Assembly (NCBI GenBank): GCA_030739735.1
Contig: JASLYQ010000024.1
Span: forward strand, 2,501 to 40,842
DNA length: 38,342 bases
From: Alphaproteobacteria bacterium
Lineage (GTDB): Bacteria > Pseudomonadota > Alphaproteobacteria > UBA7887
Direction: 5' to 3'
This document shows, piece by piece, positions 8,722 to 14,926 of this stretch (positions are counted from its first letter, which is position 1; every line of letters begins with the position of its first letter). The position numbers were made by a program, and so were the translations under genes. Under the pieces are notes generated by a model. That model was not told the DNA's origin, did not search any database, and saw nothing but the letters and a program-made list of their open reading frames with translations.

Positions 8722-9063
8722 ATGGCTATGAATCCTGGCACAATCGCATCCGACAGCGAGCGTGTGATGCTGACGATCTTTCTCAAGCATACGCAGCATC
8801 TCACCCTCGACGAGATGGGTGCGAACTTGCGCAAGAACGGCTTCTTTAAGAACTTTCCGCCCGAGGGCGTGGAGGTGCGCAGCTGGTACCAGCTCATGAG
8901 CTTCGGCCACGTCGTGACCCTGATGGTGCCGCCGGCCAAGGTGCGCGAGGTTAACCGCGCGCTCGAATCTGGTAGCTACACCACATTTAAGAGTGAGGTC
9001 TATGCGGGCTACGACTTCTGGCCCGTGATCCAAGCCATCAAGGCCCAGGAGGCCGAAGGTTAA
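8722..9063 (+). CDS. Uncharacterised 113-residue protein in a sulfur amino-acid gene cluster
   Basis: I do not recognise a family. The protein is soluble, with no signal peptide or membrane segment, and has an alternating alpha/beta pattern. A hydrophobic strand 'VMLTIFLKH', an amphipathic helix 'LDEMGANLRKNGFF', a central 'SWYQLMSFGHVVTLMVPP' strand pair and an aromatic-rich C-terminus ('YAGYDFWPVIQ') would fit a small ferredoxin-like or dimeric-barrel fold, which is inference only. The ATG follows a 'gggaggcaggg' ribosome-binding site, and codon use resembles its neighbours, so it is a real gene. It lies 12 bases after the sulfurtransferase and one base before metC, so it is almost certainly co-translated with them. 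Confidence 0.8.
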   Translation: MAMNPGTIASDSERVMLTIFLKHTQHLTLDEMGANLRKNGFFKNFPPEGVEVRSWYQLMSFGHVVTLMVPPAKVREVNRALESGSYTTFKSEVYAGYDFWPVIQAIKAQEAEG

Positions 9064-9064
9064 G

Positions 9065-10237
9065 ATGAAGAAGGACACGGTTCTGATCGGCGCCGGACGG
9101 ACGCCCGAGGAGAACCACGGGGTGGTCAACCCGCCCGTCTATCACGCTTCGACCATCACCTATCCAAGCCTAGCGGCTCTCGAAGAGACCTCACGCAAGC
9201 GCTTCGACGCTGGCGTGACCTATTATGGGCGCTACGGTACGCCGACCCATTTCTCGCTCGAACGGGCAGTAGCGGCGGTCGAGGGCGGCGACCGTGCCGT
9301 GCTCTGCGGCTCAGGTAAGGCGGCGCTGGTGGCGGCACTGACCGCTTTCGTAAAGCGCCACGACCATCTCCTCATGGTGGACACCGCCTATGCCCCGACA
9401 CGCACCTTTTGCGACGGTTTCCTCGCCCGCTTCGGCGTCGAGACAACTTATTACGATCCATTGATCGGCGCCGGCATCGGCGAGCTGATCCGCCCCGAGA
9501 CAAAACTGGTTTTTATCGAATCACCAGGCTCAGAGACCTTCGAAGTGCAGGACCTCCCTGCCATCGCCAAGGCAGCGCACGCTAAGGGCTGCATCGTGAT
9601 GTGCGATAACACCTGGGCGAGCCCGCTTTATTGCGATCCCTTTGCGCTCGGCGCTGATGTCTCTATTCAGGCCGCAACCAAATATATCGCCGGCCATTCC
9701 GATGCCATGCTCGGGGTAATCACTACCAGGGCGGAGCAGCATCGCGTTGTGCGAGCCGCCGCATATGACCTCGGTGCCTCGGCGGGTCCGGACGACGTCT
9801 ACTTGGCCCTGCGTGGCATGCGCACCTTGCGCGTTCGGCTCGAGCGCCACTGGAAGACCGGGCTGGCACTGGCCGAATGGCTAAAAGCCCGGCCTGAGGT
9901 GACGCGCGTCATGCATCCGGCCTTGCCGAACGATCCAGGGCACGCGCTCTGGCAGCGGGACTTCAGCGGCGCCAGCGGACTTTTCGGCTTAGTGCTCAAG
10001 CCGGGACCGAAGAAGGCGCTGGCGGCTATGCTCGACGGCATGTGTCTATTCGCCATGGGCTATTCCTGGGGCGGCTACGAGAGCCTGATCGTGCCCACCC
10101 ACCCAGCAGCCCATCGCACGGCGTCCGCGTGGAGCGACGAAGGTCAGAACCTTCGCATCCATGCTGGACTTGAGGACGTCGAAGATCTCATCGCCGACCT
10201 CGAAGCCAGCCTCGTGCGCTACGACGCAGCACGCTAA
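9065..10237 (+). CDS. metC: Cystathionine beta-lyase
   Basis: This 390-residue Cys/Met-metabolism PLP enzyme (fold type I) cleaves cystathionine to homocysteine, pyruvate and ammonia in methionine synthesis. The PLP Lys is K206 in 'IQAATKYIAGHSDA', and the pyridine-nitrogen Asp is D181 in 'CDNTWASP'. 'YYGRYGTPTHFSLERAVA' and 'ESPGSETFEVQDLPAI' are typical of the MetC branch rather than MetB or MetZ. Length is normal. It follows the unknown 113-residue gene by one base. No terminator-like hairpin is evident in the 89 bases after it. Members of this family can also desulfhydrate cysteine, which would fit the neighbouring sulfurtransferase. Confidence 0.88.
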   Translation: MKKDTVLIGAGRTPEENHGVVNPPVYHASTITYPSLAALEETSRKRFDAGVTYYGRYGTPTHFSLERAVAAVEGGDRAVLCGSGKAALVAALTAFVKRHDHLLMVDTAYAPTRTFCDGFLARFGVETTYYDPLIGAGIGELIRPETKLVFIESPGSETFEVQDLPAIAKAAHAKGCIVMCDNTWASPLYCDPFALGADVSIQAATKYIAGHSDAMLGVITTRAEQHRVVRAAAYDLGASAGPDDVYLALRGMRTLRVRLERHWKTGLALAEWLKARPEVTRVMHPALPNDPGHALWQRDFSGASGLFGLVLKPGPKKALAAMLDGMCLFAMGYSWGGYESLIVPTHPAAHRTASAWSDEGQNLRIHAGLEDVEDLIADLEASLVRYDAAR

Positions 10238-10326
10238 GGGCACTTGCGTCATGCGGCCGGGTCTGTTCCCCTGTTCGACATGATATGGAACCGCAAGGTT
10301 AGGCCCATGTGGGCAGAAGGCGGCTA

Positions 10327-11391
10327 ATGGCGCTCCCGGCACTGGCACTGGGTCGGCCGGAGACAGCGAATGCGCCGGGCGTCGGCCTGACCCGCTGGCA
10401 GGTCGGCAGCGCCGCCACAGCGACGGCGTTCACGGGCGACGGCGAGCACGCCGCTTTCGGTTTTGTCGACGGCAGCGTGCGCCTGGTAATGCTCAACAGC
10501 TACGACACGCGGCGCATGATCGGTGAACCCATTCACAACGGCGCGGTACGCATGCTGACCCCCGGTGACGGCGGCGAGGTGGCAAGCCTCGGCGCCGACG
10601 GCCGCGCCGTGATGATCGATGGCGGCGGCTTCGCGGCCGAGCTTTACGAGCCTCGTGCCGAAGGCCAGGGCGCCCTAGCCCTCGACGGCGCTGCCGGCCG
10701 TTTTGCAGTAGCGACGTCCACAGGCACCTGGCTGCTCGATGCCACCGGCCGCGAGATTGCACAGTTCCAGGGCCATACGGTCTCCGCCTTGGCGCTGTCT
10801 CCGGATGCGCAAACCATTGCCATCGGCGAGGTTAACTCTGTGCTGCTTTGGCGACCGCGAAGCTATCTCTCGACGCAGCGTCTCTATTGCTCTGCTGTGC
10901 ATGATCTCATCTGGTCAACTGACGGCAGCCGCCTTGCGGCGCGCAGCGAAGCCACCACCACCTGCTGGCAATTTGCCGGCCAAGGGAATTTTGTCGAGAT
11001 GACTTTGCTGGGCCGTGCCGCAAGGCTCTCCTGGAGCAACAGCGGCAAGTATCTTATCGGTAACGGCGAGACCGGTCTACTCTGTTGGCAATCAGATGAT
11101 AAGCCCAACAGTCTTTGCTGGAAGGCCCCGGCGCGACTGGCACCGATGAGCGGGAGTCAGGTGAGTGCGCTAGCCTGTCATCCGTATCACGCGTTAGTCG
11201 CGGTAGCCTATGACAACGGCTGCGTGCTTCTGGCAGAGCTTCGGGACGGCGGTGGGCGCATGGTGCGCCATGCCAGTGGCACCACAACCCGGGCGCTCGC
11301 CTGGTCACCGGACGGAACTAGATTGGCGGCAGCCGGCGAGAAAGATGTCGCTATATTCGATTTTCGCGAGCTGGAAGAAGGCTGGTCGTGA
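10327..11391 (+). CDS. WD40-repeat beta-propeller protein
   Basis: The 354-residue protein contains degenerate WD40-like blades, for example 'TAFTGDGEHAAFGFVDGSVR', 'LALSPDAQTIAIGEVNSVLL' and 'LAWSPDGTRLAAAGEKDVAI'. A propeller usually serves as a protein-interaction platform; no catalytic domain is visible. The ATG at 10327 is preceded by 'agaagg' at good spacing. A GTG 18 bases upstream is in frame but would put that site inside the gene. No signal peptide is clear from this start. Its stop overlaps the DUF192 start by four bases (GTGA), and modE follows, so the three genes form one operon. Confidence 0.75.
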   Translation: MALPALALGRPETANAPGVGLTRWQVGSAATATAFTGDGEHAAFGFVDGSVRLVMLNSYDTRRMIGEPIHNGAVRMLTPGDGGEVASLGADGRAVMIDGGGFAAELYEPRAEGQGALALDGAAGRFAVATSTGTWLLDATGREIAQFQGHTVSALALSPDAQTIAIGEVNSVLLWRPRSYLSTQRLYCSAVHDLIWSTDGSRLAARSEATTTCWQFAGQGNFVEMTLLGRAARLSWSNSGKYLIGNGETGLLCWQSDDKPNSLCWKAPARLAPMSGSQVSALACHPYHALVAVAYDNGCVLLAELRDGGGRMVRHASGTTTRALAWSPDGTRLAAAGEKDVAIFDFRELEEGWS

Positions 11392-11834
11392 GGTGTCTGG
11401 CTATCGTCGTGCTTATCCTCCTGGCAACCCCTGCCAGCGCCGAGGAACCAGTATTCCTCAGCGATGAGCTTTGGATCGAGACCGGCGAGACGCGCCTCCA
11501 TTTTAAGATCGAGCTAGCTGAAGGTGAGCGGCAGATGGCGCGCGGCCTGATGTTCCGCACTGAGCTAGCCGACAATGCCGGAATGCTGTTCGACTTCGGC
11601 CGCACGGGCCCTATCGCCATGTGGATGAAGAACACGCTAATCCCGCTCGACATGCTGTTTGTCGATGAATACGGCGTCATTACCCATATCGCGCGCTGGA
11701 CGACGCCATTGTCGCTGGAGACCATAAGCTCGAAAGGGCCCGCGCGCGCAGTCATCGAGATCAAAGGTGGCATGACGGAGCGCTTCGGCATCATGCCGGG
11801 CGATATCGTCATCCACCGCACCTTCGAACCCTGA
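11388..11834 (+). CDS. DUF192 family protein, exported
   Basis: The 148-residue protein starts at GTG, overlapping the WD40 stop. A signal peptide runs to 'TPASAEEP' (cleavage near residue 18). The rest is a full DUF192 domain with the family hallmarks 'ERQMARGLMFRTEL', 'GMLFDFG' and 'MWMKNTLIPLDMLFVD'. The family is widespread, small and of unknown biochemical function; it is predicted to act in the periplasm. The coupling to a WD40 gene and to modE on one transcript is seen here, but no functional link to molybdate can be shown from sequence. Confidence 0.88.
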   Translation: MRCLAIVVLILLATPASAEEPVFLSDELWIETGETRLHFKIELAEGERQMARGLMFRTELADNAGMLFDFGRTGPIAMWMKNTLIPLDMLFVDEYGVITHIARWTTPLSLETISSKGPARAVIEIKGGMTERFGIMPGDIVIHRTFEP

Positions 11835-11838
11835 TCCC

Positions 11839-12222
11839 GTGGGCAGACAGCGCAAGCTTCGCATGCGGATTCTTTTCGGCCCCGAGATTGCGGTCGGGCC
11901 CGGTAAGGTCGCGCTGCTCAAGGCAATTGGCAAGACCGGCTCGATATCGGCCGCGGCGCGCGAACTCGGCATGTCGTACCGCCGCGCCTGGCTGCTTTGT
12001 GACACCATGAACCGCTGCTTTCGCTCCCCCGTGGTCGAGGCCAATCCCGGCGGGCGCGGTGGCGGCGGAGCGAAGGTGACGGCGCTCGGTGACGAGGTGC
12101 TGGCACGCTACGACGCCATGGAACGCACCGCGATCGAGAGTGTAAGCGAGCAAATCAGAAACTTTTCAACGCTTCTTTCGGACGATCCGCCGACCACCGA
12201 CGATGAGGAGCGTAATGCTTGA
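11839..12222 (+). CDS. modE: ModE-family molybdate regulator, DNA-binding domain only
   Basis: This 127-residue protein is a LysR-like winged helix-turn-helix of the ModE N-terminal type ('GSISAAARELGMSYRRAWLL', about residues 34-53). Escherichia coli ModE is about twice as long and carries two molybdate-binding Mop/TOBE domains; here the protein ends after the DNA-binding domain and a short acidic tail. Short ModE-like proteins of this kind are known in alphaproteobacteria. The GTG start lies four bases after the DUF192 stop. Its last codons overlap a promoter that carries a canonical ModE operator in front of modABC, so it most likely represses that operon; how it senses molybdate is unclear. 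Confidence 0.85.
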   Translation: MGRQRKLRMRILFGPEIAVGPGKVALLKAIGKTGSISAAARELGMSYRRAWLLCDTMNRCFRSPVVEANPGGRGGGGAKVTALGDEVLARYDAMERTAIESVSEQIRNFSTLLSDDPPTTDDEERNA

Positions 12223-12253
12223 CAACAAGCGTTATATTTTTCTATATATATCG
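12219..12253 (+). promoter_or_regulatory. modABC promoter with overlapping ModE operator
   Basis: A -35 'TTGACA' (12219-12224, sharing the modE stop codon) and a -10 'TATATA' (12243-12248) are separated by 18 bases. Laid over the -10 is 'CGTTATAT' (12230-12237), eight bases, then 'ATATATCG' (12246-12253), an imperfect inverted repeat. The E. coli modA operator, as I recall it, has the same 8-8-8 layout (CGTTATAT, eight bases, ACATAACG). Bound ModE would block RNA polymerase, giving repression when molybdate is ample. Confidence 0.8.
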
Positions 12254-12314
12254 ATCACTATATTCGAGGATATACAACAGCCTTCAAACGTCAGGTCGCG
12301 GCCGGAGTTATCTG

Positions 12315-13103
12315 ATGTGTCGTTCCTTGATCCCCCTTGACCGTACACCCTTCCGCTTAATCGGCGGAAGGGTGTGTTTCTTTTTGTGTCTCCTCGGCTG
12401 GATTTCCCCCGTTTGGGCGGAGCAGGTGCTTGTTTTCGCCGCCGCCAGCACGCGCGACGCGGTGTTAGAGGCTATAGAGGTGCATGACGGCAACGTGGTC
12501 GCCTCCTTTGCGGCAAGCTCTACCCTGGCACGGCAGATCGAGAACGGTGCACCAGCGGCCCTGTTCCTGTCCGCCAACGACGCCTGGATGAACCGCCTCG
12601 ATTCCCTCGACCTTCTAGAGATGGGCTCGCGACACAACTGGCTCGGCAACCGCCTAGCGTTGCTAGCCTCACCTGACACCGAACCGCCAGTGGGCGCCAT
12701 TGCACCCGGCTTCCCACTCGCTGACTGGCTCGGCGACGGCAGGCTCGGCCTGGCGGACCCTGACCATGTGCCAGCCGGGCGATATGCCCGCGCCGCACTC
12801 GAAAGCCTGGGGATATGGCAGGCTATCGCGCCAAGGAGCGTGCGCGCGCCCAATGTGCGTGCGGCCCTGGCCCTAATAGAGCGCGGCGAGACACCGCTTG
12901 GAATTGTCTATGAGAGCGATGCCCGCGTCTGTGCCACCTGCCGCCTTGTCGCGGTCCTTCCCGCTGACAGTCACGCGCCCATCCGTTATCCCCTGGCGCT
13001 CATCAAGGGACAGGCGAGCGAGGCGGCACGCGCCTTCCATGCCTTTCTCTTGACCAAGGCAGCCGCCGAAATTTTCGAAAGCTACGGCTTCGTAGTGCAT
13101 TGA
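12315..13103 (+). CDS. modA: Molybdate ABC transporter substrate-binding protein ModA
   Basis: This is the periplasmic molybdate/tungstate-binding protein feeding ModBC. Characteristic segments are 'VFAAASTRDAV', 'SFAASSTLARQIENGAPAAL' and 'LADPDHVPAGRYARAAL'. From the ATG at 12315 (behind 'cggag') the protein has 262 residues, a normal length, with a rather long signal peptide whose hydrophobic core is 'VCFFLCLLGWISPVWA'. The longer frame beginning at 12219 is rejected because that TTG is the promoter -35. A strong hairpin lies inside the signal-peptide codons, so a GTG at 12372 giving a 16-residue signal peptide is an alternative. The modB start lies at or just after its stop. Confidence 0.85.
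   Translation: MCRSLIPLDRTPFRLIGGRVCFFLCLLGWISPVWAEQVLVFAAASTRDAVLEAIEVHDGNVVASFAASSTLARQIENGAPAALFLSANDAWMNRLDSLDLLEMGSRHNWLGNRLALLASPDTEPPVGAIAPGFPLADWLGDGRLGLADPDHVPAGRYARAALESLGIWQAIAPRSVRAPNVRAALALIERGETPLGIVYESDARVCATCRLVAVLPADSHAPIRYPLALIKGQASEAARAFHAFLLTKAAAEIFESYGFVVH
12345..12385 (+). terminator. Terminator-like hairpin in the modA leader (candidate attenuator)
   Basis: Arms 12345-12356 ('ACACCCTTCCGC') and 12364-12375 ('GCGGAAGGGTGT') are perfectly complementary over 12 bp with a 7-base loop, followed directly by 'gtttcttttt'. This is the form of a plus-strand intrinsic terminator. It lies about 90 bases downstream of the predicted transcription start and within the modA reading frame if the 12315 ATG is used. 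The 3' arm also contains the purine-rich 'GGCGGAAGGG'. It may limit modABC transcription or translation. Confidence 0.6.
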
Positions 13104-13108
13104 CAGGC

Positions 13109-13795
13109 ATGCTCAGCCCTGAGGAATGGCAGGCCATACGGCTCAGCCTGCAGGTGGCGTTCTTGAGCGTCAGCGTCAGCCTGCCGTTGGGTATTCTGTT
13201 TGCCTGGGTGCTGGCCCGGCAGCGCTTCCCCGGCAAGACCCTGCTTGACGGCATCATCCATTTGCCGTTGGTTCTGCCGCCGGTTGTCGTAGGCTATGCG
13301 CTATTGGTGCTGTTCGGCCGCAACGGTGCGCTCGGCGCACCGCTTCACGACTGGTTCGGCGTGACGATTGCCTTCACCTGGCAGGGCGCTGCCGTAGCCG
13401 CCGCCGTCATGGGCTTCCCGCTCATGGTCCGCGCCATTCGCCTGTCGCTCGAAAGTATGGACCGCGGCCTAGAGGAAGCCGCGCGCACCCTGGGCGCCGG
13501 ACGCGTCGCGGTCTTCCGCACAGTCACCCTGCCGCTTATCGCACCGGGCGTGCTGACTGGCGTGATCCTCGCCTTTGCCCGCAGCTTGGGCGAGTTTGGC
13601 GCCACCATCACCTTCGTGTCCAACATTCCCGGCGAGACCCGCACCCTACCCATCGCCCTTTACACCTACACCCAGGTGCCTGGAGGCGATGCGCAGGCGC
13701 TGCGCCTAGCGGCAATCGCCGTGGTCTTGGCTCTGGTGGCTCTTCTGGGCTCGGAGATTCTCGCGCGGCGGATGCGCGCGCATATCGGAAACTGA
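13109..13795 (+). CDS. modB: Molybdate ABC transporter permease ModB
   Basis: This 228-residue inner-membrane channel has about five to six hydrophobic segments. The ATPase-docking EAA loop is at about 122-145 ('LEEAARTLGAGRVAVFRTV'), followed by 'SLGEFGATITFVSNIPGETR', the usual ModB/CysT signature. The ATG at 13109 gives the family-typical 'MLSPEEWQAIRLSLQVAF' beginning; a TTG at 13100 overlapping the modA stop is in frame but less likely. It sits between modA and modC, three bases before modC. Confidence 0.92.
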   Translation: MLSPEEWQAIRLSLQVAFLSVSVSLPLGILFAWVLARQRFPGKTLLDGIIHLPLVLPPVVVGYALLVLFGRNGALGAPLHDWFGVTIAFTWQGAAVAAAVMGFPLMVRAIRLSLESMDRGLEEAARTLGAGRVAVFRTVTLPLIAPGVLTGVILAFARSLGEFGATITFVSNIPGETRTLPIALYTYTQVPGGDAQALRLAAIAVVLALVALLGSEILARRMRAHIGN

Positions 13796-13798
13796 CAT

Positions 13799-14884
13799 AT
13801 GCTTGCGCTCGACATCAGCCATCGCCTTGGCAACTTCACGCTCGACGCCACACTATCGGTTACCGAGCCCGGTATAATGGCCTTGTTTGGCCGCTCTGGC
13901 TCCGGAAAGAGCACGCTACTCAACAGCATTGCCGGATTGCGGCGCCCTGACGCCGGACGCATTGTAGTAGATGGCCGAGTTTTGTTCGACTCCGAGATGA
14001 ACGTCAATGTTTCGCCAGAGCGCCGGCGTCTAGGTTATGTCTTCCAGGATGCGCGACTATTTCCCCACCTTAGCGTGCGCGGCAATCTCGATTATGGCTT
14101 GCGGCGTGTATCGCCGGCGCGTCGCCACGTCGCCTACGATCAGGTTGTAGCATTGCTTGACCTCGAGCCGCTGCTCGAGCGTCGCCCGGCGAAGCTCTCG
14201 GGTGGCGAAAAGCAGCGCATCGCCATCGGCCGCGCCTTATTGGCGAGCCCGGGATTGCTGTTAATGGACGAGCCGCTGGCCTCGCTCGATGCGGCACGCA
14301 AGGCGGAGATTTTACCCTTCGTCGAACGCCTGCATGGCGAGTTCGGAACGCCTATCGTCTATGTCAGCCATGCTATAGGCGAAGTCCTCCAGCTGGCCGA
14401 TACCATCGCCGTGATGGAGGCGGGCCGCGTGCGGGCCTATGGCGATGTCGAAACCATCACCAGCCGGCCAGACCTCGCCGATGCGGGCTTTGGCGATGTT
14501 GGCACGGTTATAGCCGCCCGTATCGTTGGCCACGATACCGACAACGGCATCAGCGAGCTGGAAACCGGCGCCGGCAATTTGCTTATCGGCCGCCTCGATG
14601 CACCCGTGGGCGCAGCTGTGCGCCTGCGCCTGCGGGCCCGCGACGTGGCGCTGGCCCTGGACGCACCCGAGCGCATGAGCGTGCTCAATGTTTTTGACGG
14701 TGCTATCGTCGCCATCGAACCCCGCGCCGAAGGCGTTGTCGACGTAGCCGTCGAAATCGCGCCAGGCATGCGACTCTGGTCCGAGGTTACGCGCCTTGCC
14801 CTTGCCAATCTCGGACTCACGCCCGGCACCCATGTCCACACTCTGATCAAAAGCGTCGCCATCGAGCGCTACCCAAGGAGCTAG
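13799..14884 (+). CDS. modC: Molybdate ABC transporter ATP-binding protein ModC
   Basis: The 361-residue cytoplasmic ATPase energises molybdate import. Walker A 'GRSGSGKS' is at 31-38, the signature 'LSGGEKQR' at 133-140 and Walker B 'LLLMDEPLASLD' at about 153-164. A C-terminal TOBE/Mop-like domain (about 290-358) can bind oxyanion and gives regulatory trans-inhibition in some ModC proteins. That matters here because the local ModE has no such domain. The ATG is three bases after the modB stop (TGACATATG). Confidence 0.93.
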   Translation: MLALDISHRLGNFTLDATLSVTEPGIMALFGRSGSGKSTLLNSIAGLRRPDAGRIVVDGRVLFDSEMNVNVSPERRRLGYVFQDARLFPHLSVRGNLDYGLRRVSPARRHVAYDQVVALLDLEPLLERRPAKLSGGEKQRIAIGRALLASPGLLLMDEPLASLDAARKAEILPFVERLHGEFGTPIVYVSHAIGEVLQLADTIAVMEAGRVRAYGDVETITSRPDLADAGFGDVGTVIAARIVGHDTDNGISELETGAGNLLIGRLDAPVGAAVRLRLRARDVALALDAPERMSVLNVFDGAIVAIEPRAEGVVDVAVEIAPGMRLWSEVTRLALANLGLTPGTHVHTLIKSVAIERYPRS

Positions 14885-14926
14885 CTGTCGGATAAGTTGG
14901 GCGCCGTATCCAACGGAGGGTTTCTC

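Noticed and set aside
12219-12314. Extended modA N-terminus starting at TTG 12219
   Set aside because: The TTG is the first half of the -35 hexamer, and the extension covers the ModE operator and leader; it has no ribosome-binding site and encodes an implausible sequence before the signal peptide.
13100-13128. TTGACA at the modA stop as a promoter for modB
   Set aside because: There is no -10-like hexamer at 16-18 bases; TTGAC arises easily from a T-TGA-C stop context, as it also does at 5201-5208.
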